Notes under the pieces: generated by a model
The model's database searches: none
Seen by the model: the letters and a program-made list of their open reading frames with translations, nothing else
What the model was told of the DNA's origin: nothing
Shown: positions 12,016 to 24,532 of the stretch, in pieces
Layout: every line of letters begins with the position of its first letter
Numbering within the stretch: the first letter of the stretch is position 1
Made by a program: the position numbers and the translations under genes
Source: Caenorhabditis elegans
Lineage: Eukaryota > Nematoda > Chromadorea > Rhabditida > Rhabditidae
Assembly: GCF_000002985.6 (NCBI RefSeq)
Contig: NC_003282.8
Coordinates: 8,928,001-8,992,000, forward strand
Length of the DNA stretch: 64,000 nt
Direction of reading: 5' to 3'

Positions 12016-12322
12016 CACTGACGTTTTTTTTCTCAATCAAAAATATATAAAAATAAATTCAAATTCAAAATTAATATTCTGAAAATTTTCTATAAAAGTC
12101 CTACTTTATTTCAAAATCTAAAGTTGAATTCCTTTATATTTCTCAGAATTGTGTCATTTCCTTTTGATATATGAAATAAGCGAACGGTAGAATAAACGAA
12201 CACAAAAGATAATTCTTCCATCTGGAGTGTTCCTTCTTTTTCGATAAAAAAGGAATCCCTTGAGATATGTTACTACTCCAGATGTTTTCTTCATCTTTCT
12301 CACTCCTATTCTGTTCTATTCT

Positions 12323-12348
12323 TATAATAATAATAATAACAATAATAG
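12323..12348. repeat. Short (ATA)n microsatellite
   Basis: A run of ATA/AAT trinucleotides with one ACA interruption. It creates a poly-Asn run in a short spurious reading frame. Confidence 0.85.
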
Positions 12349-13540
12349 ATCCGTTCTCGTTTCGTTCTATTTTTTTTTTATGTTCGCCGGATTTGTATCA
12401 ATGAAAATGAGAACACACACAGAGAACGATAAATTCCTACAAGATTATATATTTTTCATCGTTGAAAATTTTCTCAATATTTTACTTTCATTCATCAGAA
12501 AATTTGCAATTATCACGTGTGACCGACTTGAAAAACCAACGATAACTTGAGAACTACATGTCCTCACACAGAATTGCCAGAGTCCCTACTTTTCCTCAAG
12601 GTTTTTGAATAGGAATTACTTATTATCAATTTTAATAACAAAAAATAACCAAGTGTCATTCCCTTAACCAAACGTAGATCATCAAAAGATGGATCTTTGT
12701 CCAGTGTAACTGACGTCTTTTTCAATCTGAGAGTACTATAGAAAACCTTTTCTATTTTCACAAACAAATGAGTAACTACGCACATACTTTTTTATTTTTA
12801 TGTTTTGTGATGAGGCATTCATATAATATTGTAGTCAAAGTTTTTAGTTTTACTTGTTGACAACACATAAAACAGTTCAATAATTTGCGTCAAGTAAAAC
12901 AACTTTTGGGCTCGTGATGGATTCTGTGATTTCGAAAAATAAAAGATTGTACTTTCAAAAGCATGTTGCCCTACTCAGAGTCCTACCGAAAATCATTTGG
13001 AAATTTATTCAGGAATTTCAGAAAAATTTGAAAAGTTGTATGGGCATTCAGAGAAAAAGAGTGATTATCCGCGCAACGCAACAACATATTGTTCTCTTCG
13101 TCTATCTGTGTCTCTTCATCTCCTCTAATCTCTCACTTATCTTTCCATGTTTTTTGTGCCAACAAGCAACACGTCTTCTTCTATTTTTCGCCTCTTCCTC
13201 TTCTTTTTATGTGTGCCTTTCCGTTTCTCAGACACATTCATCAGAATATCTACGAGCCATTTTTTCTTAACACGGAAGCTGTCACCTACGTTTCACAAGT
13301 GGTTTTCAGCTTGACACATGTCCCATGACTTTCTGAGCACTTCTGGAATTTCCGTTTTTTCTCAGTTTTTAGATAGTTACCATTATGTTCTAAGCTTCAA
13401 AGATAGGGGAAACCAGTGCAATTTTTGCCTTTGAAAATGGCTCTCAAAGTATTGACTGCCAAATTTTTCACAAAATATGTTTGATAATTTTTTTTAAAGC
13501 GAAAATTGAGTGATTGCCAAAAAATACAATTGAACTAAAA

Positions 13541-13616
13541 AAATACAACTTTAACTAGGTATTGTAAAAAAAAAAAATACAACTTTAACTAGGTAAAAAT
13601 ACAACTTTAACTAGGT
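13541..13616. repeat. Three-copy tandem repeat, 20-base unit
   Basis: AAATACAACTTTAACTAGGT occurs three times (about 13541, 13575 and 13597), with ATTGT and poly(A) spacers of different length. It is a small minisatellite; no coding or structural RNA role can be seen. Confidence 0.85.
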
Positions 13617-16600
13617 ATTGTTAACAGTTTCCCAAGCTACTCCAGGTAATTCATAAAATAAAAATTGACATTAGACACTCTATTTTTATTTTCAATAAAA
13701 CACCTGCTCCTTCAATAAATCTAACTACATACATTTATCGAGAAATCATCGAAAATCTTTCCAATTAATCTTCCCTTTCCTCTCTTTTATCTTAACGAAT
13801 GTTTCCTTCCAATATTACATTTTCAAAACATTCGGCACTTCTTTTTTCTGGTTTTACGAGCTCTCAATTCAACACATTTTCCAACATTTCAACAGGTGTT
13901 TAATGTGTTTAGTCCCTTCTAAAATTTTAAAATCAAAATCATAAACCGATACAAAAAAATGACCTGTCATTGACCAGATGTTGTTGTTTTTAGTCAGTCA
14001 CCTCACTTTGTTTTTTCCCTCACTATCAATTTCTTATTCAATTTCCTTTTCATATTCAATTCAATTTTACGGTAGAATTGCAATGTGTAATATTAGAAAA
14101 TAACTAGACGGGAAGAAGAGGGCGACAATTAAATGAAGGGAAATGACGGATAATTATCAGTTATTTTTTATGTTTCAATCTTTCAAGAAAACTGGAATCC
14201 ACCACACACTTACTGGTTTTTATTCCCACTTTTTTGAGGATAATATCTAGACTTTTATCACATTTTTTATTGAGGTGAAAGTTTATGAATCTTTGAAATT
14301 TTACAAAAAGTTAGTTAAAAGCTTGTTTATTCTAATTTATAAAACTTTCGTATTCTTATAAAGCTTTAATGGATTTTGGGACATTTTTCCATAACTTCAT
14401 TACAATAAATAATTTGTTTTAGCTGTATACGGCTCTGTCAAAATTTCGTTTCAAACATTATAAAAATTTACTGAAATGGAAACAAAATGCAAATTAAAAA
14501 AGTATTTTCCTCCTATTATTGGTTTTTTAAAAAAATATTTTCGTGCTGTCAACAAGCATCCAAGTTTTAAATTTTTGCTTGACAAGGAGAAACAAAAAAT
14601 GTCTGAGAGCTTCCATTCTATGGGTGATTGTGTTCAAAAATTTCAAGTTTCAAACCAGCGAAATTTGAATTGAAATTCCAATTAAATCTGCCATAAAATC
14701 ACATTCAAAGACAATCTCCTTGAGAACACTAACCGTTCTCCCATTATTTTGATTGAAGAATTAGGAAAAAAGGAGAACTTTTGATTTGGACACTCCCCAT
14801 ACCCTGTCATTTATCATTTCCGAAATGTCATTAAATTGGCCTTTTTTGAAATGCTCATATTTTACAGAAATACATAACAACCTTGAGTGTTTCCATTTAA
14901 AGCTTTTTTTCAAAAGAAACACACATAACTACATATCTAGCTTAACTAGTATTTAACTAATGATTATTAAATTGTTCTAAATTTCCATGATAATGTATAA
15001 AAAATCTGTGCAAATTAAACGAATTACTCAATGAATATTAAAATCACTTTCCTTTTGTGGTCATTTTCGTTTTTTCCCATGTACTATTGGGTCAGAAACG
15101 GGTCGTCGGAAACTGTCTTTCATCATTTCTCTATTTCTCACATTTTCATCTCCTCCACCCGATTGTCTTTTATTTGGTGTGAAGATGATGGATTACAGTA
15201 CTAAAACACAGGGCGTCATTTCTTTTGTAAGAGTTTATAGCTCTTATGAAAATTCACTTTCATGAGATAATGTTTCATATGAAACCTTTCTAATCTAAAC
15301 CTTATATTCCCACGGCAGTTTCCTCCACCTTCCCAGCATAAAGCTCAAACTTAAAAAAAAACACTGAGCATACCTGTAGCGTTGAGAACGGTGCAAACAA
15401 ATGTGGAAATTAGCATAAGAAAAGTGGAGAAGTTTGCAAGAAAGATGACACTTCTTGCCATTTTCATGTATATAACCTCCGGAAAACTATGATAATCACG
15501 TAAAATCATGCTGTCTTCCCAGAAGCTTTTTTTGTTTATTGGAACAGTGCAAATGTTTTCTTTTTCTCCTCCTCAACTATCTGTCTTTCTCTGTCCCATT
15601 TCTTTCCGGAACCAATAAGTAACTCAATTTTGCAGTACCTAGTATTCCCCAAATTGTGCCTATTTCTCTCCATTTCACTCGTTAAACTTTTCTCCATTTT
15701 ATTCGTTTTAAAATATACATGAATTATCAGTTTTATGTGAATTGTTTCCTGTTGTTTCGTTTCAAGTGAAAATCCAGGAAGACATTTTTGAATCTTAGTT
15801 TAAGTTCAATAAAAAATTAACATCTGGTTAATACAAAAATATGTAGTAGATTGTAATTAATTACTGACTAACTCTAAAATACGTTTTCTAGAAAGTACAA
15901 GAAAAAATAATACCGTGGAAAATATTTTCGAGATGCTTACCTGTAAACGGAAACAAAATTTTTTTTAAAACTAACTCAAGTATATTTTTTCAGAATTGGA
16001 ACTTTCGATTACAAAGTTTCAAACAGGAAATGAAACGAATTGTCAGACAAACATTTGAAATAATAATTTTGCCGAAAACAATTTTTGTTTCGGAGTAATT
16101 ATTTTTATTTTTCGTTTACACATATCTGCAACCTCATTCCCTTTTCATTCGTCTCTATTTCCTGTCAAAAATGTGTCATCTTTTTCCTCTTTTGGTCACT
16201 TTTCCATGTACATACACACTTCGGGATGTACACACATAATTGACACTACTAGTGAGAAAATAGTGAATCCTTTTCCAATTTCTTCTTGAACTCGAAACAG
16301 TCATCTTTTTCTTGAAGTTTTGTTTCGCCGAGATTGGGAAAAATATCATTGTTTAAATATGCAGACATTCGTTTTACAGACTTCTCAAAATTATTTCAGT
16401 TTATCCGACATTTAGTGTTCTCGGTGTTACCGTATTTTCCTTTTTTTTCGGGGATTTAATCATTTTTGAATTTTTGACTAACTGGCCACAAGATTTTTTA
16501 TAATAATTCTGGAACGCAATATATTTAGCTTTGAAAAAATAACGCCTAACGCCAGACGGATGGTATGTCAATTTAAATCATAGATAGCTATAGGAAAATG

Positions 16601-17959
16601 TTGAATGAATGTTTATTGAGTAAAATAATATAGAAAAATCTCAAGATAAATGCTCAAAAGGAACAAAAAATCATAGAAAGGGAACATTTGTTCCATTTGC
16701 TGCTCAATGCTCATCTTGTTTACATTGCCTACAGTTCTCTTCTCATGTGAGTGTTTTTTTTATTTTTTGCGGTGCTCTCTGTGCCACATCTTTCGGCTCT
16801 TTTTCTTATGTTTCCTTCCTTTTTCCACTCATATCATGCTTCCCTTTTCCGGTCGATAGAAACAAAAATGTCAAGATTTCAAATGGCAAATCAGTTTTCT
16901 TCTGTTTTTGTTTTATTTTTTACTAAAAGGAGAACTCTACCAATATATCGAGAAGAAGGAAATGACAAAAAAAAAGACTAGAAAGTTCGATTCCAAATTT
17001 ATACTTTTTGACTTTTGAGATATCTTGAAATCTACCTAATACCTTATTTCTAACCTTAAAAATTATCTAATAAATAAATTTTTAAATAAATAATTAACGA
17101 TTTCACAAAAAAACAACTCACAATAAGTGAATTTTGCCTTTTTTCTCTGTGCTTAATACACATTTCAATATTAATTCCAACTTTTCAAAATAATTTTCAC
17201 AGAAACTCGCTTCAACTTATCTAATCATTCGGTGCCCAGATCCAAAAACCAATCTCAATCTGATTTTTGGATCAAAGTTTATTCTTGGATGAATTCAAAA
17301 AAATCTAAAAATATGATCTAAATACTGTCATTTCCCATATCACTGTCCGATTTGTGATTGTTTGTTTATATTCCTTTCCTTCCCTTTTCTTCATTCCATT
17401 GCTCTCCAGTTGCTCTTTTCTCTTCCGATTTGTCCGTTTTTTTTGTGTGTTGCTTTCGTCCTTCCCCAATTTTTCATCTCCATCTATTGACTCTAACTTT
17501 CTACGTCTTTTCAATCTCTTTTATCTCTTACTTTCTGGTTATAATTGGTTTTTTTCAGAAGCAATATGACTCTGTGCTTTGACAAATGAAGTTTCATTTC
17601 AAATGGAAGAGAATTGATATTGGTTTTTGAGAGAAAAAAAACGAAGTTTTCTTTCCAATTTTTGTGTGTCCATTTTGAATTGAATTCTGTTTGCTCGACG
17701 ATTTGCACACCGTTTTTTCTCACTTTCACCTCCACATTTTGTTCATCTCTGGATCATCAGTTTTAGGAGCAAATATTACAAATTACTGTTCCATTTTTTT
17801 TTTAATTTTACTGTTTTTCTAGGAGACGTCATACAAAATTTCAGATAAGAAACATTTCTGAAAACAAAAGGAAAATGTTTTCTACTAGTAACTTTTGATA
17901 ATATTCAAAATTTACGATTCAAAATTTACAAACTTCTGAATAATCACGATAATATTTGA

Positions 17960-18125
17960 ACTGTAAGAGTGCCGCTGACCCTCTAATTTCACGAGGCAAC
18001 AAATGGAAAAAAACAAGCAAACGCACAACATAGAATTTAATGTAGCGCATGAAATTTAGATCCTTGATCACATCGGATGTTCGTGGAAAAAGTGAAGTTC
18101 TAAGATTGATGAGGAAGTTAAGAAA
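17960..18125. repeat. Duplicated block, copy 1
   Basis: This block shares a scattered but clear match with 18860-19030. Common words in the same order are CCTCT..ATTTCA, GCAACAAAT, GTAGCGCATGAAATTTAGAT, AGTTCGTG and GAGGAAGTT/TAAGGAAGTT. The minus strand of copy 1 stays open for 78 codons, whereas in copy 2 the equivalent frame has stops, so it is probably not a protein-coding duplication. The most conserved core is 18042-18063. Confidence 0.65.
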
Positions 18126-18859
18126 AACAATGGAAAGTTGATATTTAAACCTCACACATTTTCCAAAAAGACATTTAAATCTAGCTCTTTAGATATTCGC
18201 CGCAATCGATTTTTTGAGAAATCAAAAATCTCATAGAAAAGTCCACTGTTCTGTTTGATGTTTTGTTGATTTTTATTGTCAATTTTTGAATCGGAACACA
18301 AAAAGTTTTCAACAACTTTTATTATCTTCTTCCATGTGTCCATTTGTCATGAATTTTCATGCTGAAAGCACAGCTGTTTTCCTTTTTTTGTTTCGTTCAT
18401 TCTTCTCTTTTTGATTCAATATCATTTGATGTTTTATTTGAAAAGTTTGCTTCTTTTGTTGTGACGTGGAATTGAACCACTCATTTCAAAATATTCGAAA
18501 TATGTAGGTTTTCAGTGTTTGTTCTAATCGTTTCACTTCTCGAAAGTGTTCTTTGTCTGAGCTCTCATCTTTTAACCTCATTTTGAAAAAAAGCTCACAT
18601 TTGCTTTTTTCAGAAAAATCGAACAAAAAATCAATCCAAAAATTTCAAAGTTTCAATATATGAAAAGAGGTCATTGTTAAAATTCTGAGTTGTTTCTTTA
18701 TCCGAATAAAAGATTAATGAGAGTTGTTTTACCCAAAAATATCTTATACATAAGACTTTCATTGGAGTTTGGCTGGAAAATAATTTCTTTGGTGTTTCGA
18801 ATTCTATTTGAAAGTTTCGTTTACATACTTTGGAATAGTTATGACGATTTTTGAACCAT

Positions 18860-19030
18860 GAGAGGAAATTCCCTCTGATCCACTAAAATTTCATAACGCA
18901 ACAAATAAAAAGTAAGCACACAACATAAAAATTAGTGTAGCGCATGAAATTTAGATCCATGAGCACCGGAAGTTCGTGAAAATTGAGAAGAACTAGGTAG
19001 TTCAAAATGAATAAGGAAGTTCAGAAAATG
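18860..19030. repeat. Duplicated block, copy 2
   Basis: This is the partner of the block at 17960-18125, in direct orientation and displaced by about 895 bases. The conserved core GTAGCGCATGAAATTTAGAT lies at 18937-18956. Small indels and substitutions show an old duplication. Function unknown; it may be a pair of diverged non-coding RNA genes or repeat copies. Confidence 0.65.
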
Positions 19031-19971
19031 TTCTCAAATATTTAGCAATACGTCTAGAAAACTGAATTAGTCGAACGTATATTTAAACAGTACTTATCTT
19101 TCGAATCAATGAAAAACGATTTCAAAGAAGAAAAAACCCACAATTTTAAAGAAATTCAACTTCTTTTTTTCTGAACCCATCTTCTACATTTCTCCTCCCT
19201 CATTTTCTCTTTCATCGTCTTTATCTTTTCTCATTTTTCCACATGTCACACAAATGAAAAATGACCGAAACACGTGCTCCATGGAGCACATCGGAGACCA
19301 CCATCACCCCCCCCCCCCGAAAGTGCATAAAAAAGCGTCAGAAAGAGATTCATGGAATGGAAAAAAAGAGAGAAAGTGGATAATTTATCGACTAGACAGA
19401 CACCACCATTGAGTACTCCTCCAGTTTCAGAGTCACATGCATTCTTGACTAATTGTCTTCTATTTTATTGAGAAAAGGGTATGGGGTGAGGATGGAATAC
19501 CATGTGACAAGGAAATGGTCCGATGTTTCGAAAAGTGCACATGCACGACTCTCGGTCATTCTTTTTTTGCTCCACCCGAGCGATGTTTTTCTTTTTTGTG
19601 ACTCATGTTTTTTAAAGGATTTTTAGAGTTTCCAGTTTATTGCGTGTTTGAGTTGTCTATAAAAACGCTCGCAAGATTCAAGTTTTCAAAAGTCTATCTT
19701 TTATGGCTTTTCAAAGTTTTGAGATCTCACTTCACAGATTTATACAAAAGTTAAGAAACTGTGACAGAGAGTAACCAACAGAAATTCTTCGATTGTTCAT
19801 TTTGAATTGAAATGTTCAAAAAATGCCTGTTCGAATCTTTTTTCTTTGTTCTTTTTTATTTCTGACTTGTTAAAAAGGTACAGTTTGTTAAAAAGGTACA
19901 CATTGACAAGTTAAAACTTTACTGTTTCAGTCTGATTTTTTCTAGTCTGATATGTTTCTATCTCTACACAC

Positions 19972-20382
19972 CAGAGGTGGGCGAATATTTTTTCGGATAT
20001 TTTCTAATAATAAATTTATCAATTAGTATTGATGTAGTTATTCTGGAAGAAATGTATCCGAACCAAAGAGTAACTATTAAGCAACATTTTAATATGATAA
20101 AACCTAGAAAAATTCTACAAGTTTTCCTTACCGAGACCTTAAAACTTATTAGCCGAGCAACATCGGATATCGGATATTACGGATATTACGGATATCGGAT
20201 AATGGACTTGCATATCGTTTATACAGAAAACTTGTAGAATTTTTCTAGGTTTTATCATATTAAAATGTTGCTTAATAGTTACTCTTTTGTTCGGATACAT
20301 TTCTTCCAGAATAACTACATCAATACTTATTGATAAATTCATTATTAGAAAATATCCGAAAAAAAATATCCGCCCACCTCTG
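19972..20382. mobile_element. hAT-type foldback MITE with 8-bp target-site duplication
   Basis: The element starts CAGAGGTGGGCG and ends with the near-complement CGCCCACCTCTG. It is flanked on both sides by the identical octamer CTACACAC (19964-19971 and 20383-20390). An 8-bp duplication and a CAGRGGTG-like terminus are features of hAT superfamily elements. The arms are near-perfect inverted copies of about 190 bases (for example AATTCTACAAGTTTT against AAAACTTGTAGAATT), joined by a CGGATATCGGATATTACGG-type simple repeat near 20165-20200. It has no transposase and is therefore non-autonomous. High arm identity suggests relatively recent insertion or strong folding constraint. Confidence 0.9.
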
Positions 20383-21799
20383 CTACACACACTGAATTTA
20401 ATTTCTAGATTCCATGTGATTTTAATTTTTTTCAAACTTTCTATGAAACCGTATATTCTCACTTGTATTCAATATTTGTTGCATTTCTCCTAAGTGACTT
20501 CAAATTGCAAAGTTAGCTTTAATAAAACCACTGCAATGCACTTTTCAATTTATAACACATTTTAACCAGTGAGAAAAAAAAGGAAAACGGAGGCACTTAC
20601 GCCTTTCAGATAGATTCATAACTTTTTTTTTATGATCTAAGTTTGATTTCTGATTTCCGTTTGCGTCACGGTGAACGGGTTGCCGGAAATGTGGGCGGAG
20701 CTCCTTTAAAAAAGAGAGTTTGAACTTGGAAATCCTTGGAAATTTGCGAGAAAAAACACCCCCCCCCCCCCTTTTTCAGCTTTGTATGCATGTTTTGCAA
20801 AATTTTGTAAACTCTAGTTTTATTCGAATTTGACCGTCTCACCCAAATTGTTTCCACATCTCCAAAGTAGCTCCCAACTTCCCCGTAACTAACCAACTTT
20901 TTTTATTAATTTTGTGCAAAACTTTCATAGTTGGAGGCAGATTTCTAAAATCTTGCGGGTTGAATACAAAAAATCTTGCGGGTTGAATAATTTGATTTTG
21001 AAACAGAAAAAAAGTTTTGAAAAAAAAACACAAAAGTCGTATTTCCTACAATTACAACAATTTCTAACTTCAATTATGAATTAGTTTTTCACATCTTTAA
21101 ACCTGAAACAATCCCCTGTTCACCTCCTCATAACCATAATAATTATTAATTTTATTTGAACACGTAATCATTTTGTGTTTGAGTCATTGCTTTCTTTTGA
21201 TATCACCGCTTTACCCTCTTTCAATTCAAAAACCGGCTGTCCCTCTTTTTCTCTCTTTCTTCACACACCTTTCCATAAGAGTTTCACTGATAACAGCTGT
21301 TCTTTTTTCGGCGTTTTCTAGTCATCGTTAACCGATTTTGCATGAAGTTATCAGTTGCTTTTGGTCTAAAATTCGTTTGATTTTTGAACAACTATTTATT
21401 TCCTTTAAAATTGTGAAAGAAACAAATGAAGTTTTAGTTACGAACTTAAAATGTTTTTAGATCAATTTGAAATTCTTGATGTTTAGTATAGTGCTTAAAT
21501 GCAATATTAAAAAAAACTTCTAATTCAAATGTTTTTGCTCAAAGTCCCCTTCAAAATGTTAACCCTTTCTCCACATAATTCCATTGCGAATCGTTCCAAA
21601 AAAAGTGACAATTGACTGCCATTCGTATGACAAACTAGGGACTCGTCTTCTCCTCAAAAAATGATTTACAAATAGCCTTTCTCTCTTTCCATGTCTATTT
21701 CATCAAATTCAACTAGTTTCTGTTCGTGTACATGTCCTTCTTCTACACTTTCCATCTACCGTAGTAATCCCTGTTTCATTTAACATATGGTTCGAGAGT

Positions 21800-21880
21800 C
21801 ACGTGGTCTGAAACTCACGTGTCCGCGCCCTTTTTCGTCTAAGTTTCTCAATATTTTCCGATCTCTAACAACTCCACGTG
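21800..21880. promoter_or_regulatory. Cluster of three CACGTG E-boxes
   Basis: CACGTG occurs at 21800-21805, 21816-21821 and 21875-21880, with a CATATG box just upstream at 21784. Three copies of this palindromic 6-mer in 81 bases is far above chance in AT-rich DNA. The first has a GTCACGTGGT context close to the TFEB/HLH-30 type GTCACGTGAC, and Myc/Mad-like (MML-1, MDL-1/MXL-1) factors also bind CACGTG. The nearest annotated gene, tpra-1, starts 6.6 kb downstream, so the target is uncertain. Confidence 0.5.
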
Positions 21881-23267
21881 AGACAGTTGAAGAAAGTGTC
21901 CTTTTTTGGCATCAGTCCAACTGGTTTCTATTCACTTTTTCTTTTGAAAGCGACCGCAAAGTTTGTCTAAAAGGTGAGAAGTGTGATTGAGATGATGAAT
22001 GGGAGGATGGTTACAAGGTTGTTTGTGTTTGAAGTTTTTAGGTTTGATCTTGGGTACTGCATACTTTTAAATTTATGATGGTTTACTTGTACTCAAAATT
22101 CTTGATTTTTAATTTCATTAGCAACATATTCTTTTTTTTAATTGGTACAAACTAATATGGATATGAATAGCCGGCTTGTTACTCTAACCTACAAGAAATT
22201 TTTTACCAATCATAACTTCTGTTTTTTCCATTCAAATCACTTTTCTTCCAACTCAAATCTAGTTGTGTTTTCTAAATTTTTCCAATTTTCAGTCAGATCT
22301 AAAACATGAACCATCACGCATTCCTTCCCATTTTTTCCCAATTTCGCATTCAGAGCAGCCAAACACAGCTCTCTGGAACAAAAGACAACAAGTCGTTCTC
22401 GTGTCTAATTCTCTTCTTCTCAAACACTATTTTTCCTTTCGATTCAACTCATTTTCTCTCATTTTTCTCCTTTTCAGTGGGTCCTCAGTGCGCGGCGAGA
22501 TGGTGTGCTTGGCGCCATCCGGTCCCAATGAGTGACATTCTGATGACAACGTTTTTTTGTTAGAAGTTTTTTGGACTCTCTGGGACATCTCTTGTAGCAT
22601 TTATCAGTTGGATTACTGAACTTTTAAAATATTTTGGTTTAATTTTTTCTTACAAAAATTACAGTTTTCCAAAAACCTCACGACTTACTTTCCACAAAAC
22701 CGAAAAATTTTTATGGTTTATACAATTTTTTCACGATACCGGAAGTTACATTCAAACTCCCAGGTGAATATTCCTCTTTTAATCCATCATTTTCCGTTTT
22801 TCTTCAAAAAATTCGGAGCAAAAAACATGCCTCGCATTTTTTGAAAAGGTGCCCGTTTGTGTTGTGCTCTACGTGCATGTCGAGTGGTAATAAGTGATGA
22901 AGAGAGAGAGTGAAGAAAATGGGGAAAAGGGAGGAAAAGAAGTTGCAGAAAATGCATTTTTTGGGGATGTAGAAGGAGAGATATTCAAGTTTTCGTGATG
23001 AATGCCGTTTACCGTGCTAAAAATTTACTGAAAGTAACGTATGTACATTTTTTGTTTCTAATTAGTTTGATTTTTTGTTTCCATCCACGATATCGGCCTA
23101 GAATTTTCATAGCGGCAGGTACATCTTCAGGGCTCCGTGCCTGCCTCATGCATATTTGCCTACTACCTAACACTTATTTTTTTTGCATTTGGACCGGAAT
23201 TCCGGTGGTCGGATTTGGCAATGTATAGGACAAAACATCTCAGTTTCTCATTTTAATAGGTAAAAGA

Positions 23268-23334
23268 TATAGATAAATCCTATAGATCCTATAGAAACCT
23301 ATAGAAATCCTATAGAAACACCTATAGATAAATC
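23268..23334. repeat. CCTATAGA-type tandem repeat
   Basis: Five or six copies of ATCCTATAGA/ACCTATAGA in a row with variable AAA/AAT spacers. This is a simple degenerate minisatellite with no coding content. Confidence 0.8.
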
Positions 23335-24532
23335 AATCTTTTTTAAATTTCAATACATTTTTTGTTCGATATTCACAACCATATAAGCAATTTGTTTCGC
23401 AATGTTAATTTTTTAATTTTACGTCAGCAATTTTCCGGAACACTTTTGAAATTCAAGACTCCCGAAACATGATATTCTAAAATCGAAATTGCGTGTGCTG
23501 TCCACTCCTAAATGATTTTTTAGGGAAGAAACTAGAAAAAAAACTTATTTTCAAGATGGATTTCCATTTTCATTTGTGACAGACAAATCATAGGGACCTC
23601 CCGTTGTTGTGTCGGAAGAGAAGTGACGAGACGATGAAGGAAAAAGGTTGAGTGGACAGGTGTCAGTACTTATGACCCTGATGATTGGTTTTCCTACTTT
23701 TTCAAATTTGTTTGAATTTTGTTTGAAATTTGAAAAGACGTAGAGACTTTCTAAAACTATGTTGCGCACTATTAATCGTTATCTTCATGTCAAGGGGCGC
23801 AACTCACATCCGCCTGCCTGCCTTCTTCCTATGCCCCGCCGTTCGCCCTGAAAATTGCTCTGAAAAAATATACATGCACATAAAATAAGAAAAAACTTAA
23901 AATTATTCAAAAAATGTTTATTTCCATTTTAACATAGGACTGTTGTAAGGACACGAAGAGGACGAGCGGAGAGGCAAGCACTCTAGTAACACGAGGTCCC
24001 ACTATATATCAATAGAATTTGTGATACTTTTGCCATTATATTTGTGATTTTGAAGTTTCACAAGTTTCAATCACACTCATTTTTCAATTCTACCATCAGA
24101 AGCCCAAAGCCCCCGTTTCCGGTTGAATTTTTAAGAACGGACACCACATGTTTCTGCCACTTTCTATTCTTGTCACTTGCTCACTCTCAATGATTTCTCG
24201 TTTTATCAGTCATATTTCTCACTGTTTTCCTTAGCCTTGTCTTTTTATTTTGAGAAAAAAAAATTAATTGTTCTCTACACAAGCTTCATAATTTTTGTTT
24301 TGTTTTTGTTTTGGCAGTTGTACACAACAAACCATACAAGTTGAAACATTCAAAACAAAAGATAGCATTGTGCCACGTCGATCATCCCATCATTCGTCAA
24401 TCATTCATTTCTTATCAGTAGTTTCAGTAGAATTAGAAATTAAAATCATGTGACTAGACATGAAATATCCTGGAGAGCACGCATTTTGAATTTTTCATTG
24501 GCAATTATGTAATCAAATTGTTCAGTCATATC

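Noticed and set aside
13541-13616. Tandem 20-base repeats as a CRISPR-like array
   Set aside because: Eukaryotic nuclear sequence, three copies only, spacers are A-runs of a few bases, no associated genes.
17919-18155. 78-codon minus-strand frame in duplicated block copy 1
   Set aside because: The same frame is broken by stops in copy 2 and there is no evidence of codon-type substitution between copies.
23158-23170. CCTACTACCTAA as a let-7-type microRNA or target
   Set aside because: It does not match the let-7 seed, sits in a CTACCT/GCCTGCCT dispersed repeat, and no precursor hairpin is evident.
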